From Chloroflexota bacterium (GTDB taxonomy: Bacteria > Chloroflexota > UBA6077), in NCBI GenBank assembly GCA_021806765.1, contig JAJZQR010000132.1, positions 1-13,799 of the forward strand: 13,799 nt of DNA, read 5' to 3'. Shown here one piece after another: positions 6,958 to 13,702 of the stretch. Position 1 is the first letter of the stretch, and each line of letters opens with the position of its first letter. The notes beneath the pieces were generated by a model. It had not been told where the DNA came from and did not search any database. It worked only from the letters and a program-made list of their open reading frames with translations. Both the position numbers and the translations under genes were made by a program.

Positions 6958-8300
6958 AGCCTCACAACCTCGATGCCCCAGCTGTCCGCCAGGGCGATCA
7001 TCTCGGCCGAGACGTCCCCGTAGCTCATCACCACGTGGTGCTCGAATCCCTTCTCCACCATCCCCTTGGCCGCCGCCACCGCGTCCCCCTCTAGACGGAC
7101 CAGGGCGCTGGCTCCCATGGAGTACCTGGGCGGCTGGTCCAGCACCTCGCCCTTCATCACCAGCATCCGATAGCGCCCCCGCTGGTAGCTGAGGCGGGCC
7201 ACCGTGACCGGGCCGGGCCTCGCCCCGAACCAGAGGGATAGGGCCAGCCGGCGGTTCGGCTGGTAGGCCGCCTCCACAGGCCGGTCCGGCGAGGCCAGGG
7301 AGGCGGGCTGGCCGCCGCAGTGCCACAGCACCCAGCCGTTCTGCTCCTCGTCGATGGCCACCACGTCGGCGATGAAGGTCGGCTCGCCGGTCAGGAGGTG
7401 CTGGGCCATCATGGTGACGGCGCCGTTGACGTCGGCCTCGCAGCCGGCCATGATCCCGTCGTCGGTCAGCTGGCCCACCGCCCCGCAAACGGCGTGGCCG
7501 TAGTCCACGAAGAACTCGGGCCAGCAGCGCACCGCCACGCCGCTCAGCTTCTTCTCCTCCACCAGGCTGCGCACGGCAGCGTACGTCGCGGCGGTATCGT
7601 CCACCTGCTGGGGATCCAGCTTCTCCATACCCACGGTGCGGGCCTTGAGGCTGGAGACAAAGCTCTGCTTTGCCTCCGGGGAGGACTGCACCGCCCTGGC
7701 CCGCAGCTGCGGTATCGAGAAGTACTCCACCTGGGTGCCCACCACCCGACGCAGCTCCATCTCGTCGAAGTTGCAGGCGTAGTAGCCGTCCGGCCGGCCC
7801 CCGAAGAGGCCGATGCGAGCATCCCGCAGTGTCTTGGCAACGGCCGCCACCCGGATGCGCAACTGCAGCTCGCGAACGGCGCGAGCGTCGTCCGGAGAGC
7901 CGTAGACGAACTGGAAGGGGCGATCGATGCCGGCCAGGGCATTGCCCGCCAGGTTGGCGCCGCAGAAGGAGTTGAGCCGCAACCGCCCGGTCTCCGAGGC
8001 CGGCTCGGCCGGCGACCAGAGTACCAGGGGCGTCTCCACGGCCTGGGCCAGGGTGACCACGGGGCTGGCATCCGCGAAGGTGCCGAAGGCGACCACCACG
8101 AGGCCGCACCCCTTCTCGGCGAAGAGGCGAGCCGCCCCCTCGGCCTCCTCAGGGGTGAACACCAGGCCGGCGTAGTGAAGAGTGGAACTCTCGCCCTCCA
8201 GTGCCCGGCGCATCCCCGGTATCATCTGCTCCAGGTAGGCCACGTCGAAGAACTTCCTGGCGATCACCGCCAGGCCGACGTTGATCTTCTGCATCTCCAT
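6954..8300 (-). CDS. L-fucose/L-arabinose isomerase-like protein
   Basis: This 448-residue cytoplasmic protein resembles COG2407-type sugar isomerases, which interconvert aldoses and ketoses with a divalent metal. After a Rossmann-like N-terminal half, the C-terminal part holds the characteristic GCEADVNGA (286-294, Glu288), FIADVVAID (309-317), WHCGG (326-330) and a late HHVVMSYGD (421-429), giving the acidic and histidine residues expected at the metal site. It is shorter than true FucI proteins (about 590 residues), as is common in this group, so the exact reaction is uncertain. The ATG at 8300 has GGGAGG (8314-8319) 13 bases away, a long spacing; a second ATG two codons on (8294) is possible. 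It is coupled by an ATGA overlap to the epimerase gene. An isomerase/epimerase pair implies two successive steps on one sugar. Confidence 0.85.
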   Translation of the reverse strand: MEMQKINVGLAVIARKFFDVAYLEQMIPGMRRALEGESSTLHYAGLVFTPEEAEGAARLFAEKGCGLVVVAFGTFADASPVVTLAQAVETPLVLWSPAEPASETGRLRLNSFCGANLAGNALAGIDRPFQFVYGSPDDARAVRELQLRIRVAAVAKTLRDARIGLFGGRPDGYYACNFDEMELRRVVGTQVEYFSIPQLRARAVQSSPEAKQSFVSSLKARTVGMEKLDPQQVDDTAATYAAVRSLVEEKKLSGVAVRCWPEFFVDYGHAVCGAVGQLTDDGIMAGCEADVNGAVTMMAQHLLTGEPTFIADVVAIDEEQNGWVLWHCGGQPASLASPDRPVEAAYQPNRRLALSLWFGARPGPVTVARLSYQRGRYRMLVMKGEVLDQPPRYSMGASALVRLEGDAVAAAKGMVEKGFEHHVVMSYGDVSAEMIALADSWGIEVVRL

Positions 8301-8331
8301 TTGAAGCCAGTTGCCTCCCGACCAAATGATC

Positions 8332-8359
8332 AGTGCTGAGTGCTAAGTGCTGAGTGCTG
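8332..8359. repeat. four tandem heptamers
   Basis: AGTGCTG is repeated four times head to tail; the second unit reads AGTGCTA. A nearby inverted match, GAGTGCTG (8352-8359) with CAGCACTC (8381-8388), could form a hairpin. It lies in the gene-free gap between the MalG-type permease and the isomerase-like gene. Confidence 0.75.
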
Positions 8360-8480
8360 ATGAACATCTACTGCAGCACCCAGCACTCGCGACTGTTACT
8401 GCAATACCACGTAGGTGTCTCTCTTCTGCCACCGGACGAGGGCACGATCCCTAAGCAACCGGCCCCAGATAGTCTGCCCT

Positions 8481-8560
8481 TCGTCACCCCCGCGAAAGCG
8501 GGGGTCCAGGACACCACCCGCGCAGAGGACCCTGGATGCCCGCCTTCGCGGGCATGACGA
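8481..8560. repeat. REP/BIME-like double-hairpin element
   Basis: Two 30-base arms (8481-8510 and 8531-8560) are inverted relative to each other, 25 of 30 bases matching, around a 20-base centre. Each arm is itself a hairpin: CCCCCGC-GAAA-GCGGGGG (8487-8504) and GCCCGC-CTTC-GCGGGC (8538-8553). Four of the five arm differences are compensatory. It resembles the widely dispersed repeats with consensus CCCGCGAAAGCGGG followed by TCCAGG. The rest of the 8301-8591 gap shows no gene and no clear promoter. Confidence 0.8.
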
Positions 8561-8591
8561 CGGATTATGCACGCGATCCCAGGTCAGATGC

Positions 8592-9437
8592 TTAGCCCTT
8601 GACCGCGCCGCCGGTCAGGCCTTCCACCAGGTAGCGTTGGATCAGCACGAAGGCGACGATGACCGGTATGGTCACGATAGTAGAGGCCGCCATCATCCCA
8701 CTCCAATCGTGCTTGAATTCGCCGCCGAAGGCCAGGATCATGCCCGGCGGCAGGGTCTTCATGGTCACCTCATTCACCAGCGTCAGGGGGAACAGGAGGT
8801 TGTTCCAGGCATCCAGGAAGGCAAACACCGCCGTGGCCACCACACCGGGGATAACGAGGGGGAAAACCACCAGCCACATGGCCTGCAGCCGATTGCACCC
8901 GTCCACCATAGCGGCCTCCTCGATTTCCGCCGGAACGGAGTCCACGAAGCCCTTGATCATCCAGATGCCAAATGGCAGGGTAAAAGAGGTAAAGGCCAGA
9001 ATGAGCCCCACGTAGCTGTTCAACAGGTGCGCCCGCACGTAGAGCAGGTACATGGGTATCAATAACACCACCAGGGGAAACATCTGCGTCATCAGGACAC
9101 CGATGAGGGTGGCGCGCCGGAAGCGAAACCTCAGGCGGGAAAGGGCGTAACCGGCAAACATGGCCAGGGCTACCGCGAAGACCACGGTGCCGAGGGAGGT
9201 GATGACACTGTTTCGGAAAAAGGCCGCGATCGGCGTGATCCCGCCGTTGAGGTTAGCGTAGCTGGCAAAGGTGGGCTGCGCGGGCCAGAGATCCGGCGGG
9301 ACCTTGAACACTTCGATGTTCTCTTTGAGACTCGTGCTCAACATCCAGTAGATGGGGAACAGTGTCCACACACCGGTAATCGCGACGACAATACATATAG
9401 TTGCCGTCCACAAGGGTGAAAACCGTCGCCTGATCAT
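8592..9437 (-). CDS. CUT1-type sugar ABC permease, MalG-like
   Basis: This 281-residue inner-membrane subunit pairs with the MalF-like protein encoded just upstream on the minus strand. It has a short basic N-terminus (Arg3-Arg5), about six membrane helices and the EAA loop EEAAMVDG (173-180) followed by the Phe192-Pro193 (FP) bend. The C-terminus LVEGLTGGAVKG (270-281) is a hallmark of MalG-type permeases. The ATG at 9437 has GGGGGAAG as ribosome site; the open frame further upstream has no family-like sequence. It follows the MalF-type gene by 68 bases. The repeat-filled gap at 8301-8591 separates it from the isomerase-like gene, which may be read on the same transcript. Confidence 0.93.
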   Translation of the reverse strand: MIRRRFSPLWTATICIVVAITGVWTLFPIYWMLSTSLKENIEVFKVPPDLWPAQPTFASYANLNGGITPIAAFFRNSVITSLGTVVFAVALAMFAGYALSRLRFRFRRATLIGVLMTQMFPLVVLLIPMYLLYVRAHLLNSYVGLILAFTSFTLPFGIWMIKGFVDSVPAEIEEAAMVDGCNRLQAMWLVVFPLVIPGVVATAVFAFLDAWNNLLFPLTLVNEVTMKTLPPGMILAFGGEFKHDWSGMMAASTIVTIPVIVAFVLIQRYLVEGLTGGAVKG

Positions 9438-9505
9438 TCGACTTCCCCCGCAGCTACGTAGTCCGTGTGAATCGCGGAACGCCGCAATAGCTCGCGAACG
9501 TTCTC

Positions 9506-10411
9506 TCAGAAGTCTTTCTGGAGCGCCCTGATGTAGAAGATGGAGAAGAACATCAACACGATGACCCATATCGTGCCCACGGCGGAAGCGTACCCGATGT
9601 TGAACTGTTCAAAAGCCAGCCGGTAGATATAGATGACCGAAGTCGTCGTCGAGTAAACCGGTCCGCCGCCGGTCATGGTGAAGATGATGGGAAAGTTGTT
9701 AAAGTTGCGGATCACCATCAACAGGCTGGTGATGAGGATGATTCCTTTCAGATACGGTATCGTGATGTGCCAGAACTCCTGCCACCGCCCGGCTCCCTCC
9801 ACGTAAGCCGCTTCCTTGACGTCATCCGGGATCGCCTTCATACCTGCTGTGAGCATCAACATGTAAAAGGGTGCCTGGTTCCAGACGTGGGCGATGACAA
9901 TGGCCGCCATGGCCAGATCCCCGCGCATCAGCCACGGCAGAGACTTCTGAATCAGATGCAGCTGCTGCAAGACAAGGTTGAATATCCCCACCTCCACGTC
10001 GAACATGTACATGAAGAGATATCCAACCACGATGCCCGGGATGACCCACGGCACCATGAAGATGCCTCGCACCGCGACCAGCCGCCTCGGCAGTTGATCC
10101 ACAGCCAGGGCCATGATCAGCCCCAGGACCAGGCTGACAGCCACCGTGATCACCGTGAATTGCACCGTGGTCTGGAACGCGCCCCAGAACAGATTGTCGT
10201 TGATCATCGCCAGGTAGTTCTTGAGCAGGGCGAACCCCTGCTGGTTGGGCTTGGTCAACTGATAGTCAAAGAGCGACAACCAAACGGCGTTCAGCAGGGG
10301 GTACAGAATGATGGCTCCCATGACCACCAGGGAAGGGGCGATCAGCAAGGCCGCCGTCTTCGCCGCGTTCTTTCTGGAGATGCTTTCCCCCAGCGTTTCC
10401 TCTCTTTGCAT
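9506..10411 (-). CDS. CUT1-type sugar ABC permease, MalF-like
   Basis: This 301-residue membrane protein forms the other half of the sugar channel. A first helix (about 19-40, ending in YPLLNAVWLSLFDY) precedes a periplasmic loop. The core has VPWVIPGIVVGYLF (120-133) and the EAA loop EAAYVEGAG (200-208), then Ile218-Pro219, and MTGGGP later, typical for MalF/UgpA-like proteins. It has about six helices rather than the eight of enterobacterial MalF. The start at ATG 10411 is preferred; a GTG at 10420 would add three residues. The ribosome site is weak (AAAGGG near 10423-10428). It lies 87 bases after the binding-protein gene, with a strong hairpin (10445-10478) in the gap. Confidence 0.92.
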   Translation of the reverse strand: MQREETLGESISRKNAAKTAALLIAPSLVVMGAIILYPLLNAVWLSLFDYQLTKPNQQGFALLKNYLAMINDNLFWGAFQTTVQFTVITVAVSLVLGLIMALAVDQLPRRLVAVRGIFMVPWVIPGIVVGYLFMYMFDVEVGIFNLVLQQLHLIQKSLPWLMRGDLAMAAIVIAHVWNQAPFYMLMLTAGMKAIPDDVKEAAYVEGAGRWQEFWHITIPYLKGIILITSLLMVIRNFNNFPIIFTMTGGGPVYSTTTSVIYIYRLAFEQFNIGYASAVGTIWVIVLMFFSIFYIRALQKDF

Positions 10412-10444
10412 GGAGCACACACCCTTTTAGGCTATCAGCCATAA

Positions 10445-10478
10445 GCGGCCAGCTTTCAGCGAGCTGAAAGCTGACCGC
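10445..10478. repeat. intercistronic hairpin, copy 1
   Basis: GCGGCCAGCTTTCAGC (10445-10460) pairs with 10463-10478 around a 2-base turn, 15 of 16 pairs matching. It lies 20 bases after the sugar-binding-protein stop codon and before the permease gene. Such a hairpin can protect the upstream mRNA and keep binding-protein levels above permease levels. A related, perfect hairpin follows the second copy of the gene (13656-13689). No U-run follows, so full termination is unlikely. Confidence 0.75.
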
Positions 10479-10498
10479 CGTCAGCCGACTGCTGATCC

Positions 10499-11908
10499 CT
10501 ACTTGTAGACGGCTTTCAACCTGGACTCCGCGTTGGCCAGGATGTCGGCGATCGGCTTGTCCGTGGTGATCATCTCCTGCACCGAACTCATGATGACGTC
10601 CGACATCTGGCTGTAGTTGGGTCCATACGGCATCGCCACAACGGTGGGCAGCACTTTCTCCGAGAAGCTCTTGACGATGGGGTTCTTGGATATCTCCGGG
10701 ATCCTTTGGACCGCGCTCTTCGTCATGGGAGCATAGCCAACCGGGAGAATGTAGTCTTTGATCGCCTCATCGCTGTTGACCAGGTACTCCGCCAGCTTCA
10801 TCGCCGCCTGCTTGTGCTTCGAATCCTTGAAGATGACCAGAGCGTGGTTGACGTCCGCGGAGTAGTGCTTCCCGTTCTTCCCGGCAGGATATGGAGCCAT
10901 GCCCCAGGTATCGTAGATCTGCTGGTCGGTAAGGGACTTGTTCAGCGACTTCATGATGCCCTTCGTGGCCGTGAGATCGAAGCCGAACAGCAGCTGGTTC
11001 TGCGCCATCATGGGACGGAACTCCCCGAACTTCTTGCCCGGGAGGGTGTTCCCCTCTTTGATCTGCGCCCTGATCCACTCACCGTACGCCTTCATGCCGG
11101 GGGTGTTGATGCTGATCTTCCCCTGGGCGTCCACGGGAGGAACCCCGTCGTTGTAGGCCAGCATGAAGGGCCACTGGTCGTACAGGCCGATGGTCCGGTT
11201 GGTCGTGTCCAGCTGGAGCATGATCGTTTCCTTCGGCAGCTTGGACTTGGCCTGGGCTACCGCGCTGTTCAGATCGTCCATGGTGACAGGTGGCTTTTCG
11301 GGGTCGAGCCCGGCCTGCTTCATCAGCGTCTTGTTGTACCACATACCGTTTTCAGCCGGTGCCCAGGGGACGGCGTAATGCTTCCCCTGGTAGAGGCCGG
11401 CGGAATCCATGATGTTCTGGGGCAGGTCGGCCGCAAAAGCCTTGGGCAAAAGGTCATCCACCGGCTCCAGGAAACCGCTCGATGCGATGGTGATCACCGC
11501 GTCGCCCTGCAGCTGGGAGATGTCCGGAGGGTTGCCACCCGTGGCCATGATGGTCACCTGGTTCGGCACGTCCGAGACCGGGATGGGTTTCACGTCCACC
11601 TTGATGTTGGGGTTGTCCTTCTCGAAGGCATCGATGACGGTCTTCATCTGGTCACGCGTGCCCTCTTCCGCCGAAACCCAGTTGACGAAGGTGATCGTTT
11701 CCGTCTGTCCCGACGCTGCCGGTTGGGCGGCGCTGGCTGCCGGAGCCGCAGCCTTGGTAGGCGCCGCTGCCTGCGGCGAGGCCGCCGGGCTGGGCGAGCT
11801 GCAGGCGCTCAGGATCGGAAGAAAGGTAGCGCCTGCCGCGAGGCCCCCTAGGGCCTTGAGAAGCTGTCGACGGCTGACCTGGGTCTTCGAGAGATCGCGC
11901 TCTGACAT
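10499..11908 (-). CDS. CUT1 extracellular sugar-binding lipoprotein, Tat-type signal
   Basis: This 469-residue receptor would present a sugar to the MalF/MalG-like permeases encoded directly downstream. The N-terminus has a twin-arginine motif SRRQLLK (12-18), a hydrophobic core and the lipobox LSAC with Cys36, so it is probably exported folded and lipid-anchored. An Ala/Pro/Ser-rich linker follows (about 37-67). The mature domain starts ITFVNW and shows family 1 solute-binding features: an IDAFEKDNPNIKVDV strand-helix, GNPPDISQLQGD, and YAVPWAPAENGMWYNKTLMK, common in the sugar-binding family. The ATG at 11908 has GAGGAGG (11917-11923) at 8-base spacing. A near-identical copy begins at the right edge of the window (13703-13799). 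The predicted leader is about 390 bases long. Confidence 0.94.
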   Translation of the reverse strand: MSERDLSKTQVSRRQLLKALGGLAAGATFLPILSACSSPSPAASPQAAAPTKAAAPAASAAQPAASGQTETITFVNWVSAEEGTRDQMKTVIDAFEKDNPNIKVDVKPIPVSDVPNQVTIMATGGNPPDISQLQGDAVITIASSGFLEPVDDLLPKAFAADLPQNIMDSAGLYQGKHYAVPWAPAENGMWYNKTLMKQAGLDPEKPPVTMDDLNSAVAQAKSKLPKETIMLQLDTTNRTIGLYDQWPFMLAYNDGVPPVDAQGKISINTPGMKAYGEWIRAQIKEGNTLPGKKFGEFRPMMAQNQLLFGFDLTATKGIMKSLNKSLTDQQIYDTWGMAPYPAGKNGKHYSADVNHALVIFKDSKHKQAAMKLAEYLVNSDEAIKDYILPVGYAPMTKSAVQRIPEISKNPIVKSFSEKVLPTVVAMPYGPNYSQMSDVIMSSVQEMITTDKPIADILANAESRLKAVYK

Positions 11909-11916
11909 CGGTAGAA

Positions 11917-11923
11917 CCTCCTC
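11917..11923 (-). promoter_or_regulatory. strong ribosome binding site of the sugar-binding protein gene
   Basis: Read on the minus strand, GAGGAGG stands 8 bases before ATG 11908, the best ribosome site of the minus-strand block and consistent with high receptor synthesis. Confidence 0.7.
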
Positions 11924-12264
11924 ACAATTGCCGACTGATCTTCATCCTTGAAGGGGTTCGATTTCGCCGAGACAGTGGTGCCGTCCAAAGGTCCTTCTTC
12001 CGGTTATATCTCCTCTCCCTTCCATCTAGGAGGCTGCTTCACGGGGCTTGAGTCGTTGGACGCCGGGCGGGCAATGAGAATGGTGACCTCGCGAGGCTAC
12101 CGTGACGCGAGCAGCGGAAGGTGTCGCCCTGCGGACAGTGGCGGCTGACCACAGGGCTATCGTGGTTCTCGATGGAGAGAAGATAGGCGCCGCGAGGTAT
12201 CCGTGGGAGCGGTTCCATCTCTGCTCCGTGAGCAAGAACGTTTCCGGCTCTTCGCGACGGGGTT
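11924..12264 (-). other. long untranslated leader of the sugar-binding protein gene
   Basis: No gene is visible here on either strand; the only same-strand open frame of note (TTG at 12235 to 12026) lacks a ribosome site and family-like sequence. A few weak hairpins occur, such as GCCCTG (12126-12131) with CAGGGC (12152-12157) and CCTCGCGAGG (12087-12096). None is recognised as a known riboswitch. Confidence 0.45.
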
Positions 12265-12292
12265 AGGATATGACATTATGCCATCATATCCT
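12265..12292 (-). promoter_or_regulatory. operator-like dyad, copy 2
   Basis: On the plus strand it reads AGGATATGA, a 10-base centre, then TCATATCCT: a perfect 9-bp inverted repeat. It matches the dyad at 181-208 in 22 of 28 bases, including the non-palindromic centre ACATTATGC. It begins 10 bases downstream of the -10 box of the minus-strand promoter, so would cover about +4 to +32. Its asymmetric centre is inverted relative to the promoter compared with copy 1, so the two are not simply a duplicated promoter fragment. Confidence 0.65.
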
Positions 12293-12302
12293 TAGGGCCA
12301 CC

Positions 12303-12331
12303 ATCGTATACTGGGGAGCAGGACCTGTCAA
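12303..12331 (-). promoter_or_regulatory. sigma70-type promoter of the minus-strand sugar operon
   Basis: On the minus strand, a perfect TTGACA (12331-12326) is followed by a 17-base spacer and TACGAT (12308-12303). The predicted start is near 12296, about 390 bases before the ATG at 11908. Except for the two hexamers and the downstream dyad, it shares little sequence with the promoter at 140-168, so the parallel arrangement appears functional. Confidence 0.7.
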
Positions 12332-12424
12332 GTGGGTGACGATGCCCCTCGACCCGCTATGCCTCGTCCCCATCGCACCAGGATCTCGGGACGCCGGACC
12401 GGCCCCGCGCCGACATGTTACCAC

Positions 12425-13540
12425 CTACACTGCTGATAGCCACTGGCCTGCGGCTTGCTCCCGCGCTACCACCTGGCCGGTATCCAGCGCCTGCTGGGCG
12501 GCCAGGCCCAGCCGCATGTTCTCCAGACCTCGTTCGGCCTCCCTAAGCGCTTCTCTTCTGTCCCCCTCGATCTGGGCCACTAAATCGTCATGGAGCAGGT
12601 CGAACCCCAGGTGGCCTTGGTGGGCCCGAGCCGGGTTCACAACATACTCAGTGCGATCCTGGGAGGGGCCAGAGAACAGGACGAAGCTGCCCGCCCCTTC
12701 AGTCTCGCCCCGCAGTTTGCCGCGAGTCCCCACCACACCGAACAGTTGGTGCCCGGGCTGGTCAGTGAAGTATGTGTAGTTGAGACTCGCACGGACTCCC
12801 GTATCGTATTCCACGATAGTCACCGCGTTGTCGGCGAAATCCATATGGCCGTTCACGTCCAGACCGCCGAAACTGGCCACTCGACGGAACCGGGCTCCAC
12901 CTTGAAAAAGGTCGAACAGGTCGAACCAGTGGCAACACTCTGCCGTAAACGCCCCTCCCGTCCGCTCCCGACTGGAATGGGTGGGCCGCAGCGGCATACG
13001 GTGCATGTTCCACCACAACTGCCTCACCACACCCAGCTCGCCGGACTCGATGACCTGGCGGACTCTCTTCATCAACGGTGAGCGGCGGAACTCGAAGGCG
13101 AGGACGAAGGCCCGCCCGGATTCCTTCACCGCCCGATACAGCTCGACACCCTGCTCCTCGGTAATGGCGAACGGTTTTTCGGCAATGACATGCTTGCCCG
13201 CTCGCAACGCCTTCGTGGCAAAGGGAGCGTTGAGGAAGACGGGGACGGAGAGGATTACGGCGTCGATATCTTCCATGGCCAGGACGGCCTCGTAGTCGGT
13301 GACAAGCCGGACCTTGGAGAATTCGGGGTGCCGGCGGGCGCGACCGATCAACTCTGTCCGAGGTGCGGTGAAGGTGACGCTATCGAGGTCAACGGGTACG
13401 GGCTCGCCCCGCAGGTAGTCCAGCGACTTGGGTGAGGAGGCACACACCGCTGCCAACTCCAGATGTGGGTGTTCCAGCACCCTCACAATGTGAGACATGC
13501 CGTGGCCGGTTCCCACTACAGCACATCGAATCCGAATCAT
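12425..13540 (-). CDS. Gfo/Idh/MocA-family NAD(P)-dependent oxidoreductase, second copy
   Basis: This 371-residue dehydrogenase starts with a Rossmann motif VGTGHG (9-14). It has AEKP (120-123) with active-site Lys122 and a catalytic-domain segment TGGAFTAECCHWFDLFDLF (194-212) in which His204 and Asp207 take the expected positions. The ATG at 13540 has GGGGAGGA about 6 bases away. It resembles the protein at 366-1433 in domain order, in the Cys-His-x-Phe-Asp active-site pattern and in its C-terminal AAQQALDTGQVV, but the two differ widely overall and probably act on different intermediates. It lies between the second sugar-binding-protein copy and the promoter at 12303. The short gap upstream shows no clear promoter, so it may be co-transcribed with the gene at 13703. 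Confidence 0.93.
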   Translation of the reverse strand: MIRIRCAVVGTGHGMSHIVRVLEHPHLELAAVCASSPKSLDYLRGEPVPVDLDSVTFTAPRTELIGRARRHPEFSKVRLVTDYEAVLAMEDIDAVILSVPVFLNAPFATKALRAGKHVIAEKPFAITEEQGVELYRAVKESGRAFVLAFEFRRSPLMKRVRQVIESGELGVVRQLWWNMHRMPLRPTHSSRERTGGAFTAECCHWFDLFDLFQGGARFRRVASFGGLDVNGHMDFADNAVTIVEYDTGVRASLNYTYFTDQPGHQLFGVVGTRGKLRGETEGAGSFVLFSGPSQDRTEYVVNPARAHQGHLGFDLLHDDLVAQIEGDRREALREAERGLENMRLGLAAQQALDTGQVVAREQAAGQWLSAV

Positions 13541-13655
13541 CGATAGTCCTCCCCTACCAAGTAACTATCTCAGAGTGTGCCTGGCTAATTGGCATGGTCG
13601 GCTGACCCACGCAGGTAGAGTCTGGACATTGCAACGAATGCAGTCATCAGGTATG

Positions 13656-13689
13656 GCGGTCAGCTTGCAGCGTGCTGCAAGCTGACCGC
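13656..13689. repeat. intercistronic hairpin, copy 2
   Basis: GCGGTCAGCTTGCAGC (13656-13671) pairs perfectly over 16 bp with 13674-13689, with only GT between the arms. It lies 13 bases after the stop codon of the second binding-protein copy, as the related hairpin at 10445-10478 does after the first. Relative to that copy one internal pair is changed on both sides (T-A to G-C) and a mismatch is repaired. Confidence 0.8.
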
Positions 13690-13702
13690 TGACTGCTGAT
13701 CC

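Noticed and set aside
6112..7023. Plus-strand open frame opposite the epimerase-like gene
   Set aside because: The minus strand encodes a protein with a complete metal-ligand set; the plus-strand product has no family-like motif and would start inside the palindrome at 6101-6136.
6958..8109. Upstream in-frame extension of the epimerase-like frame
   Set aside because: The added residues are low-complexity Arg/Gly-rich sequence overlapping the isomerase-like gene in another frame. The ATGA overlap at 6954-6957 marks the real start.
8332..8560. CRISPR array
   Set aside because: The heptamers are contiguous without spacers and the longer repeats are a single inverted pair, so there is no repeat-spacer periodicity.
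8301..8591. Promoter for the isomerase/epimerase pair
   Set aside because: I found no -35/-10 pair with acceptable spacing and no copy of the operator-like dyad, so read-through from the upstream permease genes is the simpler view.
10706..11851. Long plus-strand open frame opposite the sugar-binding protein
   Set aside because: No motif or start signal is present, while the minus strand has a Tat signal, lipobox and strong ribosome site.
13541..13655. Promoter for the second dehydrogenase
   Set aside because: Only weak matches (for example TAGTTA with a poor -35) are present; co-transcription with the binding-protein copy at the window edge is equally likely.
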